DNA of 64,000 bases from an uncultured Bacteroidota bacterium (GCA_902793295.1 CADBDA010000006.1:1-64000), one strand, 5' to 3'; positions 39,501 to 48,198 are shown, counted from the first letter of the stretch. Translations and numbers: made by a program. The notes: a model not told the origin generated them from the sequence alone.

Positions 39501-42500
39501 CCTTCGCTCACTCCGGGACGCCACTTCATCAAGGCTGTAGTCTCTGTTGCCGGCGATACCGTGCCTACCAACGACACCGTGACGAACCTCATCAACGTGC
39601 GTTTTTGCGCCGGTACCTACACGATTGGCTCCACGGGCTTGTTCCCCGATTTCACCACTGCTATCGATACGTTGGTCAATGCAGGTATTGATGGCCCCGT
39701 GGTGTTCTCAGTCCAGAACGGCACCTACCAAGAACAATTGAGCTTGGGCGCAGTTGATGGCTCATCTGCTACCAATACCATCACCTTCCGTAGCGCTTCG
39801 CGCAACAGCGACGATGTGATATTGAGACATACTCCGGCCAATGGCTCGAACTATGTGCTCAGCATCGATGGCGCCAGTTTCGTGGCATTCGAACATATTA
39901 CCCTCTACAGTACGGGCGCCACTTATTCTAATGTGGTCGATGTGGCCAATAGCCGTAACATCCACTTCACAGGCGATGTGATCCGTGTGAAGGGTACGGT
40001 GAACAATACCAATGGCAATGGCGTTATCATTGGCGAAGGCGTCAATTTCCTCTATATCGACAGCTGTGTGATCGATAGCGGCTACTGCGGTGTGCGTAGC
40101 ACTGTTAGCGCTATGGGTCTCACCGAAGGAGTCTTCATCAATAACAACAGCATCCAGAACTTCCTCTCGCAGGGTATTGCCTTGCGCAAGGTGAACGATG
40201 TGTATGTGGTACACAACCAAGTGCGTTCGGGCGTCAATATCAACAACCGTTCGCTCACGGGTATCTTCATTGCCGAACATAACGGACCGGTGTCTGTCGA
40301 ACGCAACAATGTGGTGCTGAGCGATAACCGTTCGGGTGGAAAGCAGTGTATCAAGCTGGTTAACATCAACGGATCCAATGCCACCAGAAGCCATGTCTAC
40401 AACAATATGGCAGCTTCCTATGGCTCGGCTACCGCCGGTCAGACCTCGTGCGGCATCTGGATCGACAGCTCTTCGTGGATTAATGTTTACTACAACACTT
40501 GCCAGGTGTATGCTGGTTTGACAAATGCAGCTGCTGGTACGCGTGCTTTCAGCGTTGAAACGACAAGTTCGGGCATCTACGCTATGAACAACCTCTTTTC
40601 CAACATCAGCCGCGGCTATGCTTTCTATGTGAAACAGGCTGCCAATATCGGCAATACCAACTATAATAACTATTGGACCAACTCTTCGAGCCGTCTTGCT
40701 TTCTGGAGCGGTACGGAATGTGCTTCCTTCGAGGAATTGCAGGCTGCAGACGGTATGGATGTCAACTCGGTCCACAAACAGACCTACTTCATCTCCAATG
40801 AAGACCTCCACCTCTCGGTCGGTACCTTCTGCGAATTGGCTCAGTACAACACCGAGGTGCCTGTCGACATCGACGACACCATTCGTCCGCAGATTCCTAA
40901 CCCCTGTATGGGTGCCCACGAATTCCAGCGTTCCACCCACAATGTGGCTGTGCTTGACGTGCTGGAACCGACAATCGATATCGAATTGGGCGTGACCGAC
41001 AACATCGAGGGCGATCCCTTGAAGGTGAAGGTGAAATTGATGAACGATGGTACTTCTACCGAAAACAACGTTGTGTGGTGGGCCGAAATCCTCAACGCTT
41101 CGCCGGCCTTGACTTCGCCGCAGCGCACTATCGAAGAAATCATGCCGCAGGAGGAGGTCTACGACTCTACTGTCATCAATATGCCTATTGGCATTATCGA
41201 TACGCAGTATGTCGTCATCCACCTGGAACTGCTCAACGATGCCGTTCCTGAAAACAACACATTGGTAGCACCCTTCTTCCTCGACCCGGCCTTCAACATC
41301 AAGACCGACTCGGTGACGGTGTTCAAGGGCGATGGCTGCCGTAAACAGGAAACCCCTGTGTCGGTCAACTTCAAGAATGTGGGTCGCAAACCTATTGCAG
41401 CTGGTACTGTCGTCAGCATCGGCTTCCAAGCGGTTCTCGGCACTACGGGTGTCACGGTCTCCACGCTGCCTGTCCAGTGGGTCGAAAATGCCACCATTCC
41501 TTACGACATCGAAGTAAACGCTTCAGGTACGCTCAATTTCACTACCATGGCTAACCTCTACCCGACGGGAATCCATAAGGATATCAATGTCCGTTGCCGT
41601 GCCTGGGCTACCCATCCCCACGACCAGAAACCGTTGAACGACACGAGTACTTTCATCACTGTGCCGTCCAAGTTCACTCCTGAGGCTCCGGTGGGAATCA
41701 ATCTCCAAATACCTTATGCTACTTGGGATACAATCTTCGCTTCGGAAACAAACCAGGATCCGGTCAACAACAATGATATCCATCGCCCCATTCGTTGGCA
41801 TCGCGATTCGACCGACGTTCCTTTCTACAGCCCCAACAATTATGCAACGTCATGCTGGTGGGAAACTCCTCAGTACTTCCACGATTCCACCTACTACCTC
41901 AGCTGCATCAGCAATTCGGGTTGCACCAGCTACTACAGCCCGGTCCACGTGATGCTGAATCCTCGTGTGCCGGTCGATATGGCTGTGCTCAATGTGGTGG
42001 AACCGCAGCCTCGCATGGTCTACATGCTCGACGACTCGGTCAAGATTTCGCTTATCAACTATGGCTCGCAGCCTGTGTCCAATATCCCTGTTGTCTACCA
42101 GCTGTTCAGCCCGACCAATGTGCTGTTGCAGGAAGTGCGTGAGATCTGTCCCGTCACTATCCAGCCCGACCAGGTGTATGTCTACAAGTTCGACTCCCTG
42201 ATCCATATTCCGCAATGGTCGTACAATTCCTATCGCATCCGCACATGGACGGACATGACCAACGAGAATGTCCGTTTGAACGATACCCTGCGCGGTGGAT
42301 ATCAGTTCCAGGCTGTTCCTGACAATGAATACACCATCGCTGGCATCAGCGCTAAAACGGGTCTTGATATCACTCGCGTGGCATTCAGTTCGCTCGACAA
42401 CAATATCGCGCCCGTGGGCTTCACCTATCTGAATTTTGTCAATGCTACCAATTCGACTGCAAACATTGGCTTGGGCGACATGGTGTTGACTGAGGCTGGT

Positions 42501-45479
42501 GCCATCGCTACTCCCAGCTTGATTTACGACGGCGTTCAGGATTATGGTGGCAGTGTTTCCATGCAGGGTGTCGGTCAGCTCCGCGCATTGCATGTGGTCA
42601 AGGGTACCAACGATACCATGATTGTGGAATGCGCCAACACTGACCGTTCGAACGATTACAGCACCGGCGGTTGGCTGACTGTCTTCATCGACCAAGATCG
42701 TGATGGCTTCTTCTCGTTCTTCCCTGAAGAAATCGGCGATTCGCTCAACTATAGCTATCCCTACACCGAGATTGTCTACCACGACAGTATCAAGAGTAAC
42801 ACCCCGCTAAGATTCCCCTTCACCATCCCCGAAACCATGCGTACGGGTTACACCCGCATGCGTGTCATGCTGAATCAGGCTGCGGTGCATCCTACGTCCT
42901 CTTATAAGACAATGCAGTTCGGTCAGGTTCAGGACTACCTGCTCTATGTCGAGGATCGTCCGACCGATGTCGATATCTGTGCCGCTCGTATCGATTCGCC
43001 CACCAGTCAGTTCATCGGCGGCCACACAGGCCTTGGTGGCGATACTGCTGTGACGGTACGCTTCCGTATGGCCAACAAGGGCGCTTTGGCAATCAACTCT
43101 GCGGTTATCACTTACCAGTTTATCCATCCCGATTCCAATGAGGGTGCGCAGACCCTGCAATGGGCCGGTACGCTCGACAAGGGCGCCAGTGTCTCTGTCG
43201 CGTTGCCGCCGCATGTATTCCCAGTGGGTACCACCGAATTGATGATCGTGGTCTCCGCTGCGGGCGACACCAATGCGACCAACGACACGCTCATCTACCA
43301 GTTCCACCGCTCCAAAGTGCTGACACTGATCTACAGAGAACAGTTCGAAGAACAGGATATATGGTTCGCTCCTCGTGGCAACTCGGCCTACACTCAAAAC
43401 GTATGGCAGCGCGGCTACCCGCAAAAAGTCAATATCATGGCTTGTGTCAGCGACTCGAATGTGTGGGCTACCAATTTGAACGGCTATATCAACACCTATC
43501 AGACGGGTACCCGTAGCATTCTCTACACGCCTATCATCGATATCTCGACCATCAAGGCGGATACGATGACCATTTGGGTGGCTACCGACATGCCTGAAGG
43601 CCATCTGTTGAATATTGAGTATTGTGACTATCTCGGCCGTTGGAATGTGATGGGCTCTGCCAACGACAGCAACTGGTATAATGTTGCTGGTGGCTGGGGC
43701 GATGTCAGTTCAGGCTATGGCTACTCACAGTTCAGTTTCCCGATCTCGAAGGTGAGCGGTAACTTCCAGCAATACGTCCAGTTCCGCTTCATCTATAGTG
43801 CCACGACCGAATCGCAGGCTTGCGATGGTGCTGCTTTCGACGACCTGATCATCGGTCGCCAACGCCGCAATATCGATGCCAGCGTCGTCGATATCATTTA
43901 TCCTACCGAACCGCGTTTCGGACAGATAATCAATCCTACGGTGATCCTCTACAATCATGGCTACGATACGCTCTACAATGTGCCGCTGGCTTACATGCCC
44001 TATGGCTCCTTCCTGCCTAAGACGGGCACTTTCGAAGGCGTCCTGCTCCCGCGTGGTACGGCGACCTACACCTTCCCGACTCCGTTTGTGGTCATGAACG
44101 ACTTCCCCGACACCTTCACCATCTGCTCTTTCACCACAATCAATATGGATATGTATCGTGACAATGATACCGTCTGCAAGGAGTTCTACCTGACCCCACT
44201 TGACAATGATATGGCTATGGTCAGCTTCCTCTCTCCGATGCAGCGCGTCATTGCTGGTGATTCGATCCAGGTGTCTACACGTCTGCGTAACTATGGACAG
44301 GCTCCGGTGCAGTCGGCTCAGGTGACTTACGTTATCAATGAAGATTTCTCAGTGACCGAAACCATCGACTTCGAGGAGGCTTTGGGCCATCCGCTGGGTT
44401 CGTTCGAGTATTTCAACTATACCTTCCACGACAAATTCAGGGCTACCATGGGTCTCATGAACCTGACTGCCTATGTGGCTATGGCCAACGATGACTATCT
44501 GTTCAACGATACTATCATCCTCGATTTGAATGGAATCTCGGCTATCACCGACCTCCAAGCCACCGATATCGTCGTCGATACGTCCGACCACTACTACACG
44601 GTGATCCAGCTTACAATTGACAATGTGGGCGCTCGCGCTGTCTCTGACTTTGACGCCGGATTCTGGTACTACAACGATACCAACCGCATCGTGAAGGCTC
44701 ACATCCATCTCGATCCTCCGCTGGCGGCACTCTCCCGACTCTACTATCGTTTCGACACCTTGCTGCCTCATCATGCCGAACTCTATCGTAACGTTGTCGC
44801 CTACGTCCATGTGGATGGCGATAATGATATGAGCAACGATACTACGACTCGTATCGTGACGCAGACATTCGACATGATGGCTGTTCAGGTCGAGGTAGAG
44901 GAAAATCGTGAAGAGGATTGCAACGTGCGTTTGCGTATTGAGAATATTGGAAATAGGGTCTTCGCCAACTCTATGGATATCTTTGCCACCATCAACGGTA
45001 CGTCAATCCGTCGTATGCAGATTCGTCCGGTGGTGCCTCCGGGAGAGACCTTCGTGTTCACTTTCCCGGACAAGGTGCCGAAGAGCCCCACTCGTACCTA
45101 TTCTGGTTACGGCCGTGTGGTTTGCCAGGGCGACAAGAATCCTGACAACAACGAAACGAGCGACATTGTTGTGTTGAACTATTTCGAACCCGACGGTATT
45201 CCTGTGGCTCCCTCCAAGAATGGTATGGTGCTGCAGCAGAACTACCCCAACCCGTTCAACAACACCACTCGCATCGACTTCTTCCTGCCTTTCAGCGGTC
45301 ATGTCAGCTTCTTTGTGATGGACGAGATGGGCCGTCTGGTCTTCCAGCGGAACGACAGCTATAGTGCTGGCGACCACTCCATCGACTTCAACGACGCTTC
45401 GCTGCCGTCGGGTGTCTACTACTACGGCATCGAGATGAACGGCGAACGCTTGATGCGAAAGATGGTTCTGAAACGCTGA
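33546..45479 (+). CDS. Giant secreted mosaic protein with T9SS type A sorting domain
   Basis: 3977 residues. Signal peptide 1-21 (ends SANA-Q). MAM/jelly-roll-like N-terminal module (about 24-220). Right-handed beta-helix-like regions at about 658-1099 and 2021-2460. Lamin-tail-like module about 1312-1512. GEVED-like module about 2915-3138 (DQDRDGFFS ... FGQVQDYLLYV). A second jelly-roll-like module at about 3260-3450. About twelve CARDB-like modules begin NxG (near 566, 1133, 1553, 1945, 2500, 2611, 2839, 3177, 3470, 3582, 3693, 3800), several ending NDT. The C-terminal 80 residues are a T9SS type A sorting domain (QNYPNPFNNTTRI ... GVYYYGIE ... KMVLKR). It is expected to cross the outer membrane through T9SS and stay on the surface or be released. 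No catalytic motif is evident; adhesion or a structural role is inferred. It is 32 bases from tilS. Confidence 0.88.
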   Translation: MKKRSLLLGLISLFLAFSANAQIVTKYQQGFETGEPVSYQVTSGSASPITSLYSSGSRSLKMQHGATETIVLLDTLDFTDNASYTAYYLEFMHICDVDPLTCASATDVAIIEVMHPGESNWHTLTDQDCDFTWGGGSTHFRDYSSYSQRAYDQWMGSATSNTWWKRERFRLANRINDVSDLSQRKLLVRFRLKPRTAAGATNSGWYLDNITVKCSPESMALPVAKMIAYPDAMSYPCSRATRIEVDLTTSVAAGMCNDSVYIDYQLGRLAPIRRMTMTPVPGHAGRYRSFIPFCGYDTVVYWRMVAMDNTVNHNKTTFPLDESGWQQYKSVRGVEAFQELGIWNTDQPSLPSSNIFPFPNKGLHKSQMSYSQAELQAAGYGPGAITQIRFPARSSVVNSNHQRFVVEMRNIPNDYALHVDNKFNTEYHRTVYDSSLSITQNSGTFGIINFQDTFYYAGDGLMVTITSKNTTQNPAALSVSTYTFPGNTLGTLYKNYDYNLGSDFDPFNSAYFMNGGREAQRPSFMFNANKNMPLLYDCGISGFVTPNDSVTANAVGNNDVTVTLKNYGAQPINAVRIYYSVDNGSAQYYDWTGTLAGGASTSVTINTTQTYSAGYHEMLAWVDDSVTTAGMRYRDHEPLNDTLWTRFVACDGPMSGTRYVGGSTPDYQSLEKFLYAVSLCGINGPLTVKLAPGTYRPVVFPSIPGTSASNYVLFEPSNNTGNNSVIFEALNDANTTITPYLVNLQQANHIRFNRITFNSSVSVSNAANYQVRLGINSTGCQFNNCDFLEGGNNANLSYTVATALLYSGGCDSLTVTNCQFSRGRAGISLVGPAVDNMAHGSYIYGNKFLHHGVNGVIIRNQVGTVVDSNSFDDVYANSSYVILLQDCAGPTKVTRNTVYVTSGASCLGATGFNGYATDNALIANNMLVSNDDGTSNMLTTPLNIINAEYTRVLNNSIKLVAPTRSGIAAATFGGTAINNSMFYNNIVACFDTVNFAFNYIPSTNATNYIGYNIYYTRGPILNKYDGINCLALSNWQGHYPSDANSLQVDPAYLNSTNTDLRSYSQNVKGHGMHFDQVTDDIYGTERDSVAPCIGAFEFSALPYDFEVIEFIEPFDAYCDAPSAAPIKVVIKNSGINAYDPANQTIPLQLSYSRTATPGSMVPGFSGMVSVNRVIPATDTIIFNTGVTLPFLPNGLNDSTYHLTVWLSSQIDPNPANDTSSTTVTARYHAPAPSNVQVNASYGVNTPVTANGGLQTWYSNVYTSSTSHQSEVYWFTSPTSTEPIWRGQTYVTDPLYTDTTFYIRQKRDYPLVKISEVQLKNNMPGVTYPMPLWMNGSTAMAVELTNVGDYPANLKDDSIYTVSGTSSLNNKFYKFPDVTIQPGQTIVLQYRSSISVDSAVTLGTATISPQLTANFAIIYKSKGVIMDAVAFNGVTTQNQWNNAQVPNYVWAGEGITIPDTVQTAGVIRTGWPTGGTPSNSRQYWSLAGDNNKMTLGTTNSNLIRFVDNGCEGDVATVHIHLINLPDVDLVVDSLDVASGCGLGIDTLSVMVYNRGALPSNQVVIHYEAVSNPLFPGQSIALQTCSDTIANIPGAATSLLHTFSTPLDFTVSQGSVNFSLRVWVEKNTNDNTNFNDTSYAEFVSSFTPGIPNVYGYDTVNYGGRAVLQAIATNDSLAWYDSNMQPLDTTNVFVSDYLYADDTFYVTSFGTRENLLHVGQLASLNSATAYPSPYNPNKKFIKEQYLFTAQDLINAGHGAGPINSVSFYLDTIVASAGTMTFTDYVVSMGTTTNDIFANNHDWQPVTTFSTIDTLTLSNSTRGWIKHVFDSVFVWDGTSNIVVQVTRAIDPNITQGARTRYTAAGNNKVLYKNGTTSLVNSTDNGSRSPNRPDIRFGFVDFGCEGPAKPVYVTIVGMPPADAALSLPDGNDTVTYSSCGNINIDMKLSNFGTAPISAYTVNYWIDGVAGSYAGSSSVASHQSATVTIAQPSLTPGRHFIKAVVSVAGDTVPTNDTVTNLINVRFCAGTYTIGSTGLFPDFTTAIDTLVNAGIDGPVVFSVQNGTYQEQLSLGAVDGSSATNTITFRSASRNSDDVILRHTPANGSNYVLSIDGASFVAFEHITLYSTGATYSNVVDVANSRNIHFTGDVIRVKGTVNNTNGNGVIIGEGVNFLYIDSCVIDSGYCGVRSTVSAMGLTEGVFINNNSIQNFLSQGIALRKVNDVYVVHNQVRSGVNINNRSLTGIFIAEHNGPVSVERNNVVLSDNRSGGKQCIKLVNINGSNATRSHVYNNMAASYGSATAGQTSCGIWIDSSSWINVYYNTCQVYAGLTNAAAGTRAFSVETTSSGIYAMNNLFSNISRGYAFYVKQAANIGNTNYNNYWTNSSSRLAFWSGTECASFEELQAADGMDVNSVHKQTYFISNEDLHLSVGTFCELAQYNTEVPVDIDDTIRPQIPNPCMGAHEFQRSTHNVAVLDVLEPTIDIELGVTDNIEGDPLKVKVKLMNDGTSTENNVVWWAEILNASPALTSPQRTIEEIMPQEEVYDSTVINMPIGIIDTQYVVIHLELLNDAVPENNTLVAPFFLDPAFNIKTDSVTVFKGDGCRKQETPVSVNFKNVGRKPIAAGTVVSIGFQAVLGTTGVTVSTLPVQWVENATIPYDIEVNASGTLNFTTMANLYPTGIHKDINVRCRAWATHPHDQKPLNDTSTFITVPSKFTPEAPVGINLQIPYATWDTIFASETNQDPVNNNDIHRPIRWHRDSTDVPFYSPNNYATSCWWETPQYFHDSTYYLSCISNSGCTSYYSPVHVMLNPRVPVDMAVLNVVEPQPRMVYMLDDSVKISLINYGSQPVSNIPVVYQLFSPTNVLLQEVREICPVTIQPDQVYVYKFDSLIHIPQWSYNSYRIRTWTDMTNENVRLNDTLRGGYQFQAVPDNEYTIAGISAKTGLDITRVAFSSLDNNIAPVGFTYLNFVNATNSTANIGLGDMVLTEAGAIATPSLIYDGVQDYGGSVSMQGVGQLRALHVVKGTNDTMIVECANTDRSNDYSTGGWLTVFIDQDRDGFFSFFPEEIGDSLNYSYPYTEIVYHDSIKSNTPLRFPFTIPETMRTGYTRMRVMLNQAAVHPTSSYKTMQFGQVQDYLLYVEDRPTDVDICAARIDSPTSQFIGGHTGLGGDTAVTVRFRMANKGALAINSAVITYQFIHPDSNEGAQTLQWAGTLDKGASVSVALPPHVFPVGTTELMIVVSAAGDTNATNDTLIYQFHRSKVLTLIYREQFEEQDIWFAPRGNSAYTQNVWQRGYPQKVNIMACVSDSNVWATNLNGYINTYQTGTRSILYTPIIDISTIKADTMTIWVATDMPEGHLLNIEYCDYLGRWNVMGSANDSNWYNVAGGWGDVSSGYGYSQFSFPISKVSGNFQQYVQFRFIYSATTESQACDGAAFDDLIIGRQRRNIDASVVDIIYPTEPRFGQIINPTVILYNHGYDTLYNVPLAYMPYGSFLPKTGTFEGVLLPRGTATYTFPTPFVVMNDFPDTFTICSFTTINMDMYRDNDTVCKEFYLTPLDNDMAMVSFLSPMQRVIAGDSIQVSTRLRNYGQAPVQSAQVTYVINEDFSVTETIDFEEALGHPLGSFEYFNYTFHDKFRATMGLMNLTAYVAMANDDYLFNDTIILDLNGISAITDLQATDIVVDTSDHYYTVIQLTIDNVGARAVSDFDAGFWYYNDTNRIVKAHIHLDPPLAALSRLYYRFDTLLPHHAELYRNVVAYVHVDGDNDMSNDTTTRIVTQTFDMMAVQVEVEENREEDCNVRLRIENIGNRVFANSMDIFATINGTSIRRMQIRPVVPPGETFVFTFPDKVPKSPTRTYSGYGRVVCQGDKNPDNNETSDIVVLNYFEPDGIPVAPSKNGMVLQQNYPNPFNNTTRIDFFLPFSGHVSFFVMDEMGRLVFQRNDSYSAGDHSIDFNDASLPSGVYYYGIEMNGERLMRKMVLKR

Positions 45480-45511
45480 TACCACTGCGTTCAAAAAATA
45501 GGATTCTAATC

Positions 45512-46846
45512 ATGCTGAATCGTTTTTTGGACTATATCCGCAAGGAGCACTTGATTGCCTCTGGGCAGCAGGTGCTCCTTGCTGTCAGTGGCGGTCGCGA
45601 CTCGGTGGCAATGGCGTCGCTGATGGCTCGTAGCGGCAATCCGTTTGCCATTGCCCATTGCAACTTCCATTTGCGGCCGGGCGACTGCGACCGCGACGAG
45701 GCTTTTGTGCGTGCCCTTGCCGAACGGCTGGGGGTGCGTTGTTTCGTGGCTCAGTTCGACACATTGGCCCTTGTCCGCTCCGAACGGCTTTCGGTCGAGG
45801 AGGCGGCACGCAATTTGCGCTATGCCTTCTTCGACGAGGTGATGGATCGCGAGGGGTTCGATTGTGTCGCCACAGCCCATCATCGTGACGATGCTGTCGA
45901 GACGTTTTTCATCAATTTGCTGCGCGGAGCTGGTATTGGTGGCCTGCATGGCATCCTTCCTCGCAACGGGCGTGTGGTGCGTCCGATGCTCTGCTTCTGT
46001 CGCGACGAGATCGACGCTTATGTGAAATCGCAGAAGTTGGATTTTGTGGAGGATGTCACCAACGCGGAGCCGCTCTATCTGCGCAATCGTATCCGGCTGC
46101 AGTTGCTGCCCTTGCTGCGTTCGCTGTCGCCGTCGTTCGATGCAACGATGCAGGGCAATTTGGAACACTTGCGCGAGGCGGATGCGCTCTATCGGCAGGC
46201 GGTGGATCGGGCTTGTAAGGAGGTGCTCATCCACGAGGGAGATGGCTTCCACTTGGATATCACAGCTTTGCAAAAACAGACTGCACCGGCTACCATTCTT
46301 TTTGAACTGCTGCGTCCTTTCGGTTTTTCATCGGCCATGATGCCTCAGATTGTCGATTCGCTCGACGGACAGAGTGGTGCGGTCTTCCTTTCACCTACCC
46401 ATCGGTTGCTTAAAGACCGCCAATCGTTGTTGCTGTTGCCTCTCGATGGGGATTCCGATGGTGATGCCTCCTTTGAATTGCAGCCACAGTGTCGGTCGAT
46501 AGAGCATCCGCTGCCGATGCGTTTCGATTGCCTCCCTGTGGGCGAATGCCGACTGAAGGTGCCCCCCCAGAAGGCTTGCTTTGACTACGACAGGTTGCGG
46601 TTTCCGCTGCATCTGCGTCGTTGGCGTATGGGCGACCGTTTCCGTCCGTTTGGCATGAGGGGGTCGCGCTTGGTCAGCGACCTGTTGGTCGATGCCAAAC
46701 TGAGTCGTGAGGCGAAAAAGAAGGTCTGGCTGTTGTGCGATGCCGACGACCGTATCCTCTGGGTGGTCGGATTGCGTGCGGCGTCGGTGGCGTCAGTGGA
46801 TGGCTCGACATGTCGCGTTTTTACTGCTGCAATCAGTAACTCATGA
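45512..46846 (+). CDS. tilS: tRNA(Ile)-lysidine synthetase
   Basis: 444 residues. Converts C34 of the CAU-anticodon tRNA(Ile) to lysidine so that it reads AUA; normally essential. The PP-loop SGGRDS (26-31) is intact. HCNFHLRPGDCDRDE and ATAHHRDDAVETFFINLLRG follow the family consensus, and a C-terminal substrate domain (about 370-440) has LRRWRMGDRFRPFGM. The stop codon region overlaps the convergent plug-protein gene by 14 bases. Confidence 0.95.
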   Translation: MLNRFLDYIRKEHLIASGQQVLLAVSGGRDSVAMASLMARSGNPFAIAHCNFHLRPGDCDRDEAFVRALAERLGVRCFVAQFDTLALVRSERLSVEEAARNLRYAFFDEVMDREGFDCVATAHHRDDAVETFFINLLRGAGIGGLHGILPRNGRVVRPMLCFCRDEIDAYVKSQKLDFVEDVTNAEPLYLRNRIRLQLLPLLRSLSPSFDATMQGNLEHLREADALYRQAVDRACKEVLIHEGDGFHLDITALQKQTAPATILFELLRPFGFSSAMMPQIVDSLDGQSGAVFLSPTHRLLKDRQSLLLLPLDGDSDGDASFELQPQCRSIEHPLPMRFDCLPVGECRLKVPPQKACFDYDRLRFPLHLRRWRMGDRFRPFGMRGSRLVSDLLVDAKLSREAKKKVWLLCDADDRILWVVGLRAASVASVDGSTCRVFTAAISNS

Positions 46847-48101
46847 TTTCTTTCAATCCAACCAGCCGGTCGTAGCGTGCGCTGGGCATGCGCAGATATA
46901 CGTATATCGTGTAGCTGTTGGCGGTCATGTAGTGGTCGCCCTCCAGGGTGGCGGTGAGCCCTTCGGTTTCGCCTGTGGGCAGAAAGAGCAGCTCGTAGGC
47001 ATAGTATCCCTGTTTCAGCAACATGCGTTTGGTGTAGGCTTTGTATTCTTTGTTCCATTCCATGCGGCTGGCGTCGTCGAGCCGCCATTGGGTCAGGTCG
47101 CCCACAATGTGGATGCTGCCGTTCAGGAAGGGGCGTTCCATGGGAAGGCTGAAGTTGACCCACACATAGTCGGCTTCGATTTGGGGATTGTTGTGGTCGC
47201 GGATGTTGATTTTCATGCCGCCGTTGAGGCTGGAATATTGGGTGTAGACTTTTCCCGACCGGTCTTCTTCCGGTTGTAGAAAGGCGAAGTTTTCCCCTCC
47301 CCATTGTTCGATGCGTTGCACGTGGTACATAGCCGCCCACATGTTGCTCAGGTCGAAGTATCGGAAGCAGTTGCCGCCGGGGAAAACATTGGCCGATTTC
47401 CATCGGTACATCATCATGCTGCCCGAAAAGCTGTCGAAGGGCAGCGTCCTGTAGAGGTCGGTGCGGCGATTCTGCTGCAGCACGACGCTATAGTAATCGG
47501 ATTGCATGGGCAGGTAGCTGCCGCTGCGCGGGCTGATGCCGACCGCGACTTCCTGGTCGCGATGGATGTTGCCGTAGCCGCCTGAGGGCTTGGAGACGGT
47601 GGCTTCTATGGCCGTGAGGTCCTCGACAACGCAGAAACGACGTGTGATGAGTATGCTGTCGGGATGGTCGTTGGGAAACACTTCCAGCAGATAGTTGCCC
47701 GAGGCCAGAAAACGGCTGTATGCATCGGGTATGGGCTGGTAGTAGTTCACGTATTCGACGCGGGTGTTGAACGAGAACTGGTAGTTCTCAATCAGCCCTT
47801 CCTCTCGTCCGCTGATGAACTCGCCGGGCGTCAGGTCGTCAATCTGCCAGTCGTAGGTGCAGTGGCGTATGCGGTAGCGCAAATCGTGGGGCTGCGGCCA
47901 GAGGATGTCGAAACGGAGCATCAGCTGCTCTGTGTCGTCTCCAGGGGCGCCCATGCGTATAATGGGCCGTTCCATCTCGATGTCGCTTCGGGTCAGAAAG
48001 ACGCTTTTTATCTCGTCGTTCCAAATGGAATCGGTGGCTATCTGGCTGAAAGCAACGCAGAAAGCATGGACCATGAGGGCGATGGCTAGCATTTTTTTCA
48101 T
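46833..48101 (-). CDS. T9SS plug protein (DUF5103)
   Basis: 422 residues with an N-terminal signal peptide (MKKMLAIALMVHAFCVAFSQ). The rest is beta-rich with the family landmarks LRFDILWPQPHDLRYRIRHC, YDWQIDDLTPGEF and the middle YFDLSNMW. It belongs to the family described as the periplasmic plug of the T9SS translocon, which blocks the empty Sov/SprA channel. The ATG at 48101 is chosen over an in-frame ATG at 48128 because the promoter box lies between them and signal-peptide features start at 48101. It converges with tilS, overlapping by 14 bases. Confidence 0.85.
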   Translation of the reverse strand: MKKMLAIALMVHAFCVAFSQIATDSIWNDEIKSVFLTRSDIEMERPIIRMGAPGDDTEQLMLRFDILWPQPHDLRYRIRHCTYDWQIDDLTPGEFISGREEGLIENYQFSFNTRVEYVNYYQPIPDAYSRFLASGNYLLEVFPNDHPDSILITRRFCVVEDLTAIEATVSKPSGGYGNIHRDQEVAVGISPRSGSYLPMQSDYYSVVLQQNRRTDLYRTLPFDSFSGSMMMYRWKSANVFPGGNCFRYFDLSNMWAAMYHVQRIEQWGGENFAFLQPEEDRSGKVYTQYSSLNGGMKINIRDHNNPQIEADYVWVNFSLPMERPFLNGSIHIVGDLTQWRLDDASRMEWNKEYKAYTKRMLLKQGYYAYELLFLPTGETEGLTATLEGDHYMTANSYTIYVYLRMPSARYDRLVGLKEIMSY

Positions 48102-48105
48102 GCTG

Positions 48106-48113
48106 CAAAAGTA
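48106..48113 (-). promoter_or_regulatory. -7 promoter box TACTTTTG, start-proximal
   Basis: On the minus strand TACTTTTG is an exact TAnnTTTG match. The -7 box ends 4 bases before the ATG at 48101, so the predicted transcript would start at or next to that ATG (see finding). Confidence 0.6.
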
Positions 48114-48198
48114 CCAAAAAATCTTCACTCACGTACATTTCTCTCCCCAGAATATACCAAATTCGCTTTTTTGCAGTTATCTTAAAAAAATACATCCA

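Noticed and set aside
39762-41429. 555-codon minus-strand frame inside the giant protein gene
   Set aside because: The plus-strand frame is continuous over 3977 codons with domain patterns and a sorting signal; the antisense product has His/Val/Asp-rich composition and no start context.
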